Assembly (NCBI GenBank): GCA_963838775.1
Contig: CAWISP010000026.1
Span: forward strand, 372,001-436,000
Direction of reading: 5' to 3'
DNA length: 64,000 nt
From: Chersky-840 sp963838775
GTDB taxonomy: Bacteria > Actinomycetota > Acidimicrobiia > Acidimicrobiales > UBA8190
Below the pieces are notes generated by a model. It saw only the letters and a program-made list of their open reading frames with translations, searched no databases and was not told where the DNA came from. Position 1 is the first letter of the stretch. Each line of letters opens with the position of its first letter. A program made the position numbers and the translations under genes. This document shows positions 35,723-44,606 of the stretch, one piece after another.

Positions 35723-37000
35723 ATGATCGAGCCAGCCAACCGTGCTTCCACGCGCGTCCACGGGGAAAGGAGCGACCTATCGCACGTGCCAAGAGGATGG
35801 CGCTTGGTTCTCATCATCGGCGGATTGTCCATCTTTGGACCGCTGTGCATAGACATGTATCTTCCTGCTCTGCCTCGGATCAGTCGAGACCTTCATGCCA
35901 GCACGTCGGCCGTCCAACTCTCGATCACCGGGTGCTTAGTTGGGATCGCGATTGGGCAGCTAGTAATAGGACCGATCAGCGATCGCCAGGGTCGACGGAG
36001 TCCGCTGCTCGTGGGAATCGGTATATTCGTGCTCTCGTCACTGGCCTGCACCTTGGTGTCAAATGTGTATCTTCTCGACGGGTTGCGCTTTGTGGAAGGC
36101 CTCGGTGGTGCAGCTGGAATTGTGATTGCTCGGGCCATCGTGCGCGACCTCTTTGAGGGAGCGACAGCAGCGCGATTCTTTTCGACACTGATGCTTGTCA
36201 CCGGCTTGGGGCCTCTCTTGGCTCCCCAAGTCGGGGCCGAGATCCTCCGAGTCACGTCATGGCGGGGAGTCTTTTTGGCTCTTGCGATTATCGCTTCGGT
36301 CCTGCTCCTTACCGCGCTCCTGAAGGTTCCTGAAACCCTCCCGCTGGAACGACGACGCGCCGGCGGCCTGAGATCCACCATTCGCTCCCTGTCGACGGTC
36401 GGGCGCGACCGCTCCTTTATCGGCTATGCACTTGTAGGCAGCCTTGGGTTCGGTGCCATCTTCGCGTATATTGCAGGTTCCCCCTTCGTCCTTCAAGACA
36501 TCTACGGCCTGTCTCCTCAGGTATTTGGATTGGCCTTCGCAATGAACGCTGGAGGGCTGGTACTGGGTGCTCAGATCAACGGTCACCTGGTCCGCCGGTT
36601 AGGAAGTGGCCCCTTGCTGTCCTTCGGGCTCATCGTCATGGCGTTTGGGGGTCTTGCCTTTCTGGGCGCAGTCTGCACGCATTGGGGTGGGCTCGCTACG
36701 GTCCTGCCCTCCCTATTTATCGTCCTGTTCGGTTTGGGATTCTTGAATCCCAACGCCATGGCCCTTGCTATGCACAACCACCCCGACTCCGCAGGAACTG
36801 CATCGGCGCTTTTTGGAAGTGCGCAATTCCTACTCGGGGCCGCAGTGGCGCCTCTTGTGGGAGTAGCGGGAAATCACAATGCGATACCCATGGGGATTGT
36901 GATGGCGGGGCTTACCGCAGGCGCCGTTGCTGTACGCTTGATGCTTCCCCGCAGCGAGCCCTCAGAAATCGTGTCACCCGACGCTGCACCGGTTCTCTAG
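35723..37000 (+). CDS. Bcr/CflA-type multidrug efflux MFS transporter
   Basis: 425 residues with 12 predicted membrane helices, a 12-TMS drug:H+ antiporter. The first helix motif GGLSIFGPLCIDMYLPALPR, the QLVIGPISDRQGRRSPLLV loop (motif A, DRxGRR) and RAIVRDLFEGATAARFFS are characteristic of the Bcr/CflA group. ATG at 35723 is chosen for its GAGGTGG site; the longer frame has no matching start context. Probably exports a drug or metabolite across the inner membrane. Single gene. Confidence 0.92.
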   Translation: MIEPANRASTRVHGERSDLSHVPRGWRLVLIIGGLSIFGPLCIDMYLPALPRISRDLHASTSAVQLSITGCLVGIAIGQLVIGPISDRQGRRSPLLVGIGIFVLSSLACTLVSNVYLLDGLRFVEGLGGAAGIVIARAIVRDLFEGATAARFFSTLMLVTGLGPLLAPQVGAEILRVTSWRGVFLALAIIASVLLLTALLKVPETLPLERRRAGGLRSTIRSLSTVGRDRSFIGYALVGSLGFGAIFAYIAGSPFVLQDIYGLSPQVFGLAFAMNAGGLVLGAQINGHLVRRLGSGPLLSFGLIVMAFGGLAFLGAVCTHWGGLATVLPSLFIVLFGLGFLNPNAMALAMHNHPDSAGTASALFGSAQFLLGAAVAPLVGVAGNHNAIPMGIVMAGLTAGAVAVRLMLPRSEPSEIVSPDAAPVL

Positions 37001-37089
37001 TGCCGGAGTCATCGTTCGCTCGCCGACGCGGGGGTTGTCAGGAAGGCGGCCGCGCTCCTGTCGCGTACCATCCAAGTATTCGATCGTGC

Positions 37090-37338
37090 CGATGAGTAGG
37101 CACTTTCCTGGCTCACAACGCAGCCCCGAAGCTCACGCCTTCGCGCTGGAGCGTGATTGACCGACGACGTTTCGAGGCGGAAGGCTTCTTTCCCCGCCTC
37201 GATTGTTTGGGCCAGCCGCTGCTCATCTTCCTTGGACAACAGCGGATATCGGCCAATCCCGTTCAAATAGAGTCGGACAGCGTCGCCATCCTCTTTGTCG
37301 GCACGCCTGCGCTCCATACCGGGGCCCCTTCGTGGCAT
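37090..37338 (-). pseudogene. Sigma-70 factor fragment (region 1.2/2.1)
   Basis: GDAVRLYLNGIGRYPLLSKE and DEQRLAQTIEAGKEA are a textbook region 1.2 of a primary-type sigma factor (RpoD/HrdB/SigB). APARRRELRGCV continues the linker. Homology then stops and the frame runs into unrelated sequence to 37009. Core-binding and promoter-binding regions 2-4 are absent, so this is a remnant of about 75 residues. The upstream open sequence contains a few further residues of unclear origin. Confidence 0.75.
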
Positions 37339-37484
37339 GGAGCTGCCGCAACTCGCGGATTCGTGGTTCCGCCTCTCGGACGAGCCGGGCAGTCTCAGCC
37401 ACTTGACGGGCCCAGCCTAACGAGCTGGCAGAGCACCCGCGTGGGAGTCAAGCTAGAAAGACCCGGGAGGGCTGAATCAACCTG

Positions 37485-37816
37485 TCATTGCTCGGGAAGT
37501 TCTTGGCGCAGCTTGTCCAAGGCGGCCAGTCGGTTCGCCAGCTTGTCGGGCTCATTCTCGTCGCGTTGTCGGATCCGGGCCTCCAGTTCGTCCAACCTCT
37601 CGAGCTCTCGCCGCCGCAGACCGTCCCGCTCGGCACCGTCGCGCTTCGCCAGCGCCCGCAAAAAGGCTTGTCGGGCGTCGTTGGCCCGCTTCAGGCCCAA
37701 CGATCGAGCCACCCGGGCATAGGAGCGGCCTTCCTCACGCAGTGTTAACGCCTCCTCATCGGTGTTGCGCCTCGGTTCTCGGCGCGAGAACGAACTCTCC
37801 CGATGTCGTACTTCAT
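37485..37816 (-). pseudogene. Small HTH protein downstream of cspA, probably frameshifted
   Basis: The C-terminal ~95 residues look like a real protein: RRNTDEEALTLREEGRSYAR, VARSLGLKRANDARQAFLRA (an HTH), then a charged coiled-coil helix ending KLRQELPEQ. In its own frame there is no start until inside cspA. An ATG at 37816 in another frame gives MKYDIGRVRSRAENRG, which looks like the missing N-terminus. A one-base shift between about 37760 and 37790 would join them. It lies 35 bases downstream of cspA on the same strand. Role unknown; DNA or RNA binding is plausible. Confidence 0.55.
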
Positions 37817-37851
37817 CACCAGGGTGTCTCTCCCCGGAGCGTTCTTGGCGC

Positions 37852-38055
37852 CTAGGCAGATCGCACCGACTTTGCCTGAGGTCCCTTCGGGCCCTGCTCG
37901 ACGTCGAACTCCACGTGCTGTCCCTCAGAGAGCTCTGGGGAACCCGTGCCCCCGATGGCGCTGACGTGGACAAACACATCGTCGCCGCCACCGTCAGGAG
38001 TAATGAACCCGAAACCCCGCTCGGTAAAGAACTTCTTTACTGTGCCCGTCGACAT
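37852..38055 (-). CDS. cspA: Cold-shock protein
   Basis: 67 residues, the full OB-fold of bacterial cold-shock proteins, which bind single-stranded RNA/DNA. RNP1 appears as RGFGFITPDGG and RNP2 as DVFVHVSAIGG. The C-terminus EFDVEQGPKGPQAKSVRS is standard. GAGG precedes the ATG. A small HTH gene follows. Confidence 0.95.
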   Translation of the reverse strand: MSTGTVKKFFTERGFGFITPDGGGDDVFVHVSAIGGTGSPELSEGQHVEFDVEQGPKGPQAKSVRSA

Positions 38056-38230
38056 GGCATCCTCGTTCCCAATTGGGTATCCGACATGCTCAAACCCGAG
38101 CCGACTCTAACCGGCGACTGGCACTTCGTTACAGAAGCCCGCACCCGCCGCGGAGTTCTCGGAAAGAATGATGCTTGGAAACAGACACCAAGCCCCAAGA
38201 GACGGGGCGTTTGCATGTTCGATCGCGAAC

Positions 38231-38481
38231 TCACTTGGTGGTCTTCTTCACGGGCTTCGTGGCCTTGACGGCCTTCGCCGGTGCCGGGGCTTTCCTACCG
38301 GATGGTGCCCGCACCTTGCCGATAACTGCGACCGCTCCGGGGCCAGGCACAACCGTCGGCTCTCGCCGCTCGACCATCTGATGCGCAGGAGTTGTCCAAT
38401 GATTGCGGTCACCACGCCATCGCGCGGGGCCTGACCGACCTTGGTGGATGCGACACGAACTCGATCACCGACAACGGGCAT
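38231..38481 (-). pseudogene. DUF1918 protein with Lys/Pro/Ala tail, frameshifted
   Basis: ATG at 38481 with GGAGAG upstream. VVGDRVRVASTKVGQAPRDG and VVTAIIGQLLRIRWSS form the DUF1918 domain. The original frame then degrades, while the adjacent frame reads ERREPTVVPGPGAVAVIGKV, then PSGRKAPAPAKAVKATKPVK and a stop at 38231. A one-base indel near 38365 explains the break. The basic PAKA-type tail resembles histone H1 tails and would bind nucleic acid. Confidence 0.65.
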
Positions 38482-38565
38482 GGGTCATCTCTCCGGGGCG
38501 AGGTAGCTGGCGTGAGGGTCAATAGGCGTGGAGCGCAGGGAGCGCGGGTGCAGCACACTGTGGGC

Positions 38566-39714
38566 ATGGCCTGCCCCCTCGACCGGAGCGCCTTTCCGGT
38601 CACCTCCCGGTACGTGTATCTCAACCATGCGGGCGTGAACGCGCTGTCAGCTCCCGTGGCCGACGCCATGAGCCGCTGGGCAAAGAGAGCCGCTGATCAG
38701 GGGTCCTTGGCAGTGGCCGACGACGAAGCGCAGGCGGAGACGGTCCGAGAGGCGGCGGCCCGCCTCATGGGCGTGTCCGTCGCGGAGGTCGCCTTCGTCA
38801 AGAACACGACGGAGGGCCTCGGGTTCGTCGCCAACGGCTTGGACTGGGAACCGGGCGATCGTGTGATCGTGCCCGGTCGCGAGTTCCCGTCCGTCTTCTA
38901 CCCGTGGAAAGCGCTGGAGAGCCGGGGCGTGATCCTTGACGTGGTCGCCCCCCGTGGCCACGGTCGCGCTCTTCCGTTGGAAGCCTTCGTCGAAGTCATC
39001 TCGTCCGGCAGGCCACCGAAGCTGGTTGCGCTGAGCTGGGTTCAGTTCGGGCGGGGATGGCGTACTGATCTCGCGGCCCTTGCCGAGGTAGCCCACGAGG
39101 CAGGCGCGCTGCTGTGCGCGGATGTGATCCAAGGTCTGGGCGTGCTGCCCGCCCGTCTCGGTGACTGGGGCGTTGACTTCGCGGCCGCCGACGCGCACAA
39201 GTGGCTGCTCGGCCCACCCGGGATCGGCGTGCTTTACGTGAGACGCTCCTGTTTAGAAGCGCTCCGTCCGCTCGAGCCGGGCTGGGCGTCGGTCGCACAC
39301 CGCGAGCAGTGGGACAACCTCGACCTCGTCTGGGACGAGACTGCCCGTCGTCTCGAAGGAGGGACGGCCAACGTCGGCGGGATCTACGGGCTCGGGGCCG
39401 CGTTGGAAATGCTGGAGGGGGCAGACATCGGGGCCATCTGGCAACACGTGAACGGTCTGTGCGAGCGCCTCTGCGACGGCTTGAGGGACACGGGGGCCGA
39501 CCTCCTAAGCGACCGGAGTGCCGAAGGAGGTTCCGGCATCGTCACGTTCCGCATTCCGCGCATGAGCCCTGACGACGCCGTCCAACGGCTCCTGCAGGCA
39601 GGCATCGTCTGTTCTCCCCGGGGCGGCGGGTTGCGCGTCTCGCCCCACGGTTACAACACGAGCGACGAGATCGACATCCTGCTCGACGCCGTTCGCGCCA
39701 TGGTCGATGGCTGA
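38566..39714 (+). CDS. Class V aminotransferase (cysteine desulfurase-like PLP enzyme)
   Basis: 382 residues of fold-type I PLP enzymes. YVYLNHAGVNALSAPVADAM is the N-terminal substrate loop, AEVAFVKNTTEGLGFVANG binds phosphate, LVALSWVQFGRGWRTDL and LCADVIQGLGVLP hold the cofactor Asp and Gln. AAADAHKWLLGPPGIGVLYV holds the Schiff-base Lys. No mobile cysteine loop is evident, so desulfurase activity is uncertain; a selenocysteine lyase or isopenicillin-N-epimerase-like role is possible. Start at ATG 38566; GTG 38560 is also possible. The HypE-like gene follows 153 bases later. Confidence 0.88.
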   Translation: MACPLDRSAFPVTSRYVYLNHAGVNALSAPVADAMSRWAKRAADQGSLAVADDEAQAETVREAAARLMGVSVAEVAFVKNTTEGLGFVANGLDWEPGDRVIVPGREFPSVFYPWKALESRGVILDVVAPRGHGRALPLEAFVEVISSGRPPKLVALSWVQFGRGWRTDLAALAEVAHEAGALLCADVIQGLGVLPARLGDWGVDFAAADAHKWLLGPPGIGVLYVRRSCLEALRPLEPGWASVAHREQWDNLDLVWDETARRLEGGTANVGGIYGLGAALEMLEGADIGAIWQHVNGLCERLCDGLRDTGADLLSDRSAEGGSGIVTFRIPRMSPDDAVQRLLQAGIVCSPRGGGLRVSPHGYNTSDEIDILLDAVRAMVDG

Positions 39715-39867
39715 GGACCTCGTACGTATGGGGGTCGAAACTTCGTCCGAGCCTGTTCACCAGGAATTCCGTTGCCGCGTCGTCGGGGGCAAGAATCGAC
39801 AGTGTCACTACCTTTCTTGTCCATCGCGTCCCACAGTGTGACCAGCGCATCTGAGGGGGACCAGGCG

Positions 39868-40893
39868 ATGGGTGGATCGAGGGATCGTTTGGGCATGGCC
39901 AGAACATCCATCTCGGTGGGCAAGGTCCCCGTCGACCTTCTTGCACGCCTGCTCGGCGACGTGGGGCCTATGCCTGGCGAGGTCCTTCTCGGCCCGGCCG
40001 TGGGCGAGGACGCCTGCGCCCTCGACCTGCCCGGCGGTGTCCTGGTCGTCGCCACGGATCCCATCACCCTCACCGGGCGCGACATCGGCCGCCACGCCGT
40101 GATCGTCAACGCCAACGACGTGGCGGTGATGGGGGTGCGCCCCCGCTGGTTCTTGGCGACGATCCTGGTTCCACCGGGCTCGACCGAGGCGGGGATAGAG
40201 GAGCTGTTCTCGGGGGTCCGCAGGGCGCTGAGCGAGGTTGGGGCCACCTTGGTCGGTGGTCATACTGAGGTCACCGGCGCTGTTGCCCGGCCGATCGTGG
40301 TGGGCCAGATGCTCGGCCTGGCTGAGAACGGACGGTTCATCTCGACTGCTGGTGTCCAACCCGGCGACGTCATCGTGCAAATCGGGGCGGCCCCGGTCGA
40401 AGGTGCGGCTGTCCTCGCCGTCGAAGCCGCCTCCCGCCTCCACGCACTGGACCCCGCCGTCGTCGCGGCGGCGGCAGCCGGCGTGGAGGTGCCTGGCATC
40501 TCGGTCGTCGACGCCGCCTTGGACGCGGCCGAGCTCGGGGCCACCGCGCTGCACGATCCGACCGAGGGTGGCCTCGCCGCCGCTCTGCACGAGCTGGCCA
40601 CGGCGGGGGACGTGCGCCTCCGAGTGGACCGCGCTCGCCTGCTCTGGTTCGAGCCGGGGCTGGCGGTGTGCCGTGCCCTGGGTGCCGACCCGTGGGCGAC
40701 GCTGGCCTCGGGTTCGTTGTTGGCGGCCTTCGGCCCGGCTCACGCCGCTGGCGCCGCCGAGACCCTCGCAGCCAGGGGCCACACGGTGGCCACCATCGGC
40801 ACAGCAGAGATAGGGCGCGGGGTTAACGACACCTCGGACCGGCCCATTCCCTGGCCCTCCCGTGACGAGGTGAGCCGCCTCCTGGGAGGCTGA
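39868..40893 (+). CDS. AIR synthase-related / HypE-like protein
   Basis: 341 residues from ATG 39868, which has GAGGGGGA seven bases upstream. The PurM/HypE/ThiL fold is marked by GPAVGEDACALDLPGGVLVV, VATDPITLTGRDIGRHAVIV, NANDVAVMGVRPRWFLATIL and TLVGGHTEVTG. The C-terminal half carries LHDPTEGGLAAALHEL. These bind ATP. The C-terminal PRIC-type cysteine of true hydrogenase HypE is missing, and no hydrogenase genes are near, so the reaction is unknown. Confidence 0.88.
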   Translation: MGGSRDRLGMARTSISVGKVPVDLLARLLGDVGPMPGEVLLGPAVGEDACALDLPGGVLVVATDPITLTGRDIGRHAVIVNANDVAVMGVRPRWFLATILVPPGSTEAGIEELFSGVRRALSEVGATLVGGHTEVTGAVARPIVVGQMLGLAENGRFISTAGVQPGDVIVQIGAAPVEGAAVLAVEAASRLHALDPAVVAAAAAGVEVPGISVVDAALDAAELGATALHDPTEGGLAAALHELATAGDVRLRVDRARLLWFEPGLAVCRALGADPWATLASGSLLAAFGPAHAAGAAETLAARGHTVATIGTAEIGRGVNDTSDRPIPWPSRDEVSRLLGG

Positions 40894-40931
40894 TGACCAC
40901 CCGGCTCGTGAGATTTGCCGCCTGACCGCTC

Positions 40932-41197
40932 GTGACTACTGGTTCCAACAAGCCTGGTTGGGACCAGACTGGTTCGAACAAGGCTGCCGTCAAGACAGCC
41001 ACCAAGAAGGTCGCCGCCCAGAAGGCGCCGGCCAAGCGGGCACCGGCCCGCAAGTCTGGTGGGCGGCAGACCACCGCCAAGCGGGGACACCGGCTCGCAA
41101 GGTCGCAGCACGGAAGACCGCCGCGAAGAAGTCGACGGCCAAACGTGCGTCGGCTCGTAAGGCCCCTGCGCGCAAAGCTGCGGCACGCCGACGCTAG
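40932..41197 (+). pseudogene. Histone H1-like Lys/Ala/Pro-rich DNA-binding protein, frameshifted
   Basis: From GTG 40932 the frame reads KAAVKTATKKVAAQKAPAKR and APARKSGGRQTTAKR. It then loses the repeat, while the next frame continues PARKVAARKTAAKKSTAKRA, SARKAPARKAAARRR and a stop at 41197. An indel near 41085 joins them into about 88 residues of PAKRA/AARK repeats like actinobacterial histone H1-like and HupB tails. It would coat DNA. It lies 38 bases after the HypE-like gene and is followed by a strong terminator. Confidence 0.7.
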
Positions 41198-41219
41198 ACG
41201 CTCAGTAGCAGCGGGATGA

Positions 41220-41253
41220 CACAGACCCCCGGGCCTCACCCCGGGGGTCTGTG
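41220..41253. terminator. Strong bidirectional-type hairpin terminator
   Basis: CACAGACCCCCGGG and CCCGGGGGTCTGTG form a perfect 14-bp stem with a six-base loop. It sits 22 bases after the H1-like stop, between convergent transcription units (the H1-like gene on + and glpX on -). No T-run follows, as is common in high-GC actinobacteria. Confidence 0.85.
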
Positions 41254-41414
41254 CGGCAGGGGGCAGTCCGAGCGCCCAGTGGGCATACGGCAACCTCCCA
41301 CTCCAACAAGTGTCCTTCGATCCGGCGTTCGGGGGCATCGGTCCGCAACCTGCTCCGGTTGCGCTCGGCGAGCTACGGACCTGTACCGGAGCACAAGTCG
41401 GTTGTCGCTTGAGT

Positions 41415-42401
41415 TCAGCGGTAGTGGAGCCCAGTGAAGCGTTCGAGCTTGTCGAGTTGATGCTCAGCGCGGATCCAGCGGGCGGTGCCCGACCGGGACC
41501 GCATGACCAGAGACTCGGTGACCGCTCCGTCGGCTGTGTAGAGGACGCCGCGCAGTAGCGATCCATCGGTGATTCCGGTGGCGGCAACGAAGATGTCGTC
41601 ACCGCCTACGAGGTCATCGGCGTCGAGCACGCGGCCCGGGGCGGGACCGCCATGGGCCAGGGCCTGGCGCTCGGCATCGTCTCTGGGCCAAAGCCGCGCC
41701 TGCATAGCGCCGCCCAGGGCCTTGAGAGCGGCGGCCGCGAGGATCCCTTCAGTGCTGCCTCCGATGCCCATGACCATATCCACGCCCGAGTCCCTACGGG
41801 CGACGGCAATGGCGGGCGCGGTGTCTCCGTGGGAGATGAGTTGGACCCGAGCACCTGCGGACCGCAGCTCATCTACCAACTCCGCGTTGCGGGGTCGGTT
41901 GAGGACCACGACGGTGACTTCCCTTGGCGACTTCTTGGTTACCTCCGCGACCCGCCCGATGTTCTCCGAAGGCGTCGCGGTGATGTCGATCACCGCCGCG
42001 CCCTCCCGCCCGACGGCGAGCTTCTCCATATAGAAGGTGGGCGGGAAGAACATGGTTCCCCGCTCAGACAGCGCGATGACGGAGATGGCGTTCGGCTCCC
42101 CGGTCGCCGTCAATTCGGTGCCTTCGAGCGGGTCAACGGCCACGTCGACTTGTGGTCCACGACCGCTGCCCACGGCTTCGCCGTTGAACAGCATGGGGGC
42201 CTTGTCTTTCTCTCCCTCGCCGATCACCACCACGCCGTCCATGTCGACGGTCTGAAGCATGAGCCGCATTGCGTCTACGGCGGCCTGGTCGGCCGCAGTC
42301 TTGCTGCCCCGGCCGATCCATCGCGCCGCTGCCATCGCAGCAGCCTCTGTGACGCGCACCAGTTCAACGGCCAGGTTCCGGTCCGGAGCCGCGCTACCCA
42401 T
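41415..42401 (-). CDS. glpX: Class II fructose-1,6-bisphosphatase
   Basis: 328 residues, normal for GlpX, which removes the 1-phosphate from fructose-1,6-bisphosphate in gluconeogenesis. Motifs: AARWIGRGSKTAADQAAVDAM, MDGVVVIGEGEKDKAPML (metal Glu), DVAVDPLEGTELTATGEPNA (metal Asp), and GGSTEGILAAAALKALGG. GAGGGGG lies before the ATG. In actinobacteria this class is usually the main FBPase. Single gene, ending toward the terminator at 41220. Confidence 0.96.
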   Translation of the reverse strand: MGSAAPDRNLAVELVRVTEAAAMAAARWIGRGSKTAADQAAVDAMRLMLQTVDMDGVVVIGEGEKDKAPMLFNGEAVGSGRGPQVDVAVDPLEGTELTATGEPNAISVIALSERGTMFFPPTFYMEKLAVGREGAAVIDITATPSENIGRVAEVTKKSPREVTVVVLNRPRNAELVDELRSAGARVQLISHGDTAPAIAVARRDSGVDMVMGIGGSTEGILAAAALKALGGAMQARLWPRDDAERQALAHGGPAPGRVLDADDLVGGDDIFVAATGITDGSLLRGVLYTADGAVTESLVMRSRSGTARWIRAEHQLDKLERFTGLHYR

Positions 42402-42807
42402 AGGACACCCCCTCGCCGCACTCTACCGACTGACCCGGGGCGCCGCAGATGGCGATCATCGGGGCCGGACCACGATGACGCCACGCTTCTCATGGCGCCC
42501 CGCCTATCCCATAGGTGCCGGACAGATTCGCGACCGCCCCCTCTGTGGTCTTGGTGTGAACAACTGTCACAGGTCGTCTTCACAACTGACGGTGTGGCGC
42601 GACCGGTGGGTAGTGGGCCTCGTTGGGTCGGACCGCTCGCCAGCTCGCCATCATCGATCCTCGAGGCCGGCACTGCTACGCCCCTGACGTCGCGGGTAGA
42701 CACCCCGGGAATCACCGATCATCTTTTACACTGAAATCACAGGGAGGCGATCGCGAGCAACGGCGAAGTGAGGGCTCTGACGCCGAAGGCGATCATCGCG
42801 GGTGGCC
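42402..42807. other. Intergenic region upstream of glpX
   Basis: 406 bases between the glpX start and the cupin stop. It should hold the glpX promoter. No gene or clear structured RNA seen. Confidence 0.5.
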
Positions 42808-43167
42808 TCAGCCGGTGGGGTTCAGGTACAGGTACAACACGGTGCACCCGCCGCTGGTCGAGGCGTCGATGTCGTGTTCCACTCCGCTCGGGATGTGCAC
42901 GTAGGAGCCTGGGCCCAGCTCAGAGCCGAGGATCCTGGTCCGCCCGTCGAGAACCCACATGTGGTGGTGATTGGCGTGGTGCGTGTGCCAGCCCAAGCGA
43001 TGGCCCGCCTCGACGGTGAGGACGCCAGCCATCGAGGTGTCGCTGCTCCACAGCACTCTGTGGGTGACGCCCACCAGCGATCCCAACGGGGCGAGCGGGA
43101 GCGCCGCGATCGCCTCCGGCGTGAGCACGACTGGCTGCGACGTTGTGGTCGAGTCCACGATGCTCAT
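42808..43167 (-). CDS. Cupin-domain protein
   Basis: 119 residues forming one cupin barrel. Motif 1 is GHRLGWHTHHANHHHMWVLD and motif 2 is GSYVHIPSGVEHDIDAS, giving the His ligands for one divalent metal. The His-rich loop is notable. Such small cupins act as dioxygenases, isomerases or ligand sensors; no substrate can be assigned. It is followed upstream by the adenosine-specific kinase-like gene on the same strand, 90 bases away. Confidence 0.85.
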   Translation of the reverse strand: MSIVDSTTTSQPVVLTPEAIAALPLAPLGSLVGVTHRVLWSSDTSMAGVLTVEAGHRLGWHTHHANHHHMWVLDGRTRILGSELGPGSYVHIPSGVEHDIDASTSGGCTVLYLYLNPTG

Positions 43168-43257
43168 TGTGGTTCGGTGGCTGCCGACGCGCCAGGGTCG
43201 AATGACCTCGGACCGCTGAGCTCAGCGACGTCTCTCCGGTCGCGCAGAGAGAGCGGA

Positions 43258-43740
43258 TCACAGCTTGTAGCCGATCGCCCGGAGCAACGTTTTGCGGTCT
43301 GCTACGTCGGCATCGCCCTCCACCCGAGCCGGCGGCTGCCCATCGATCACGCCCACGATGCCCCGACCCAGCTCGGTCTCGGCGACGAGAATCTCGACCC
43401 GGTTGGCGGTGGCGCAGAAGATGCCACACACCTCGGGGACCTGCTTGAGCTGGTTGAGGACGTTTACCGGATAGCCGTTCTGCAGGAATACGAAGAACGA
43501 GTGCCCTGCCCTCACGGCCAGGGCGTTCGTCGTGGCCAAGCTGATGAGCTCCTCGTCGTTGCCCGATCGGCGCACCAGGCACGGTCCGGAAGCCTCACAG
43601 AACGCCACGCCGAACTGCAGATGTGGGCTGGCACCGGCCAGAGCCTCGTGGATGTCCTCGACCGTCTTGATGAAGTGGGCCTGCCCCACGATGACGTTCA
43701 TGTCGTCGGGCTTGTCGATCGGGACGACGTGCAGCTCCAC
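43258..43740 (-). CDS. Adenosine-specific kinase family protein (PF04008-like)
   Basis: 160 residues from a GTG at 43740, which has GAGGAGGT seven bases upstream. The frame is open to 43854, but only this start gives the family length. NVIVGQAHFIKTVEDIHEAL, FGVAFCEASGPCLVRRSGND, EVCGIFCATANRVEILVAET and the C-terminal LLRAIGYKL match the family first studied in thermophilic archaea. It binds adenine nucleotides in a small alpha/beta fold. The physiological reaction is not settled. Confidence 0.88.
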   Translation of the reverse strand: MELHVVPIDKPDDMNVIVGQAHFIKTVEDIHEALAGASPHLQFGVAFCEASGPCLVRRSGNDEELISLATTNALAVRAGHSFFVFLQNGYPVNVLNQLKQVPEVCGIFCATANRVEILVAETELGRGIVGVIDGQPPARVEGDADVADRKTLLRAIGYKL

Positions 43741-43835
43741 AACGACCTCCTCGATGGATCGGCGCCCCTCAGGCGGGACGACAGCGGAAGTCCGACGCTG
43801 TCCTCCAAAGCTAGTTCTGCTCTGCCACCGCAGCG

Positions 43836-44203
43836 ATGCTCGACGACGTCGCAATCAGCTCTGGGCACACCGTGGTCGACTTCCACGACCGGCGCACGAT
43901 GATCCCCAACGCCAGCTCGAGCGCCACCTCCGGTTCCTGCTCTCCGGGCTCGACGCCAGGGTCCTCCGACTCCCCTGGGTACGGTCGGTGATCGAACACA
44001 TCGAAGGCGCCCGCGCCCCGTTCAACGAATGGCCGCCGGAACCGAGGTCTAGCCCGAGGGGTGCCGAGGTCGAGCGAGCCGTGACCCGCGCAGGTCGCGG
44101 CGCAGATCGCCGGCCAGTCTGGCGAGAGCCTCGTGCAGCCGGCCGGGGAGCTGGAGCGGACGTTACAGCAATCCGACATCCACGGCCCCTACGCTCGGCT
44201 CAA
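43836..44203 (+). pseudogene. Unidentified gene with several frameshifts
   Basis: Protein-like sequence is spread over three frames. MLDDVAISSGHTVVDFHDRR comes first (from ATG 43836). After a one-base loss near 43910, QLERHLRFLLSGLDARVLRL and PWVRSVIEHIEGARAPFNEW follow. Later, in a third frame, AQIAGQSGESLVQPAGELER and SDIHGPYARLKCA run up to the start of the Mut7-C gene. I do not recognise the family. It looks like a genuine gene with at least two indels. Confidence 0.45.
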
Positions 44204-44606
44204 ATGCGCCACCGCGTCGACGTCCGCTTCTATGCCGAGTTGAACGACTTCCTGCCGCCGGTCCGGTGCGGCCGGCTCATCACACTCGAGGTGGCCGCTG
44301 GCACCACGGTCAAGGACCTGGCGGAGTCGTGCGGGGTGCCGCACACCGAGATCGACGTGATCCTGGTGAACGGCGAGTCCGTGGACTTCCGCCACCAGGT
44401 GGGGGACGGCGACCGCGTGAGCGTGTACCCGGTGTTCGAGGCGCTCGATGTGTCGCCGCTCGTGCGACTGCGTCCGAGACCACTGCGCGAGCCACGGTTC
44501 GTGCTCGACGTCCACCTCGGCCGTCTCGCCCGGACCCTCCAGCTCCTCGGCTTCGATGCCGTGTGGCGAAACGACACCACCGACGACGAGCTGGCGGCGA
44601 TCGGAG
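44204..44606 (+). pseudogene. Mut7-C RNase-type protein, 3'-truncated
   Basis: From ATG 44204 the N-terminus is a Ub-Mut7C ubiquitin-like domain (VDVRFYAELNDFLPPVRCGR, HTEIDVILVNGESVDF, GDRVSVYPVFEALDVSPLVR). It is followed by the start of the Mut7-C PIN-like RNase domain (EPRFVLDVHLGRLARTLQLL, GFDAVWRNDTTDDELAAI). Homology then stops near 44606, where the expected LLTRDRGLL catalytic segment should follow. The sequence beyond is the antisense of a luciferase-like gene. About half of the ~245-residue protein is lost. Confidence 0.8.

Noticed and set aside
44189..44600. Extension of the luciferase-like frame to 391 residues
   Set aside because: The distal part is the antisense of the Mut7-C gene and has no luciferase-family sequence.
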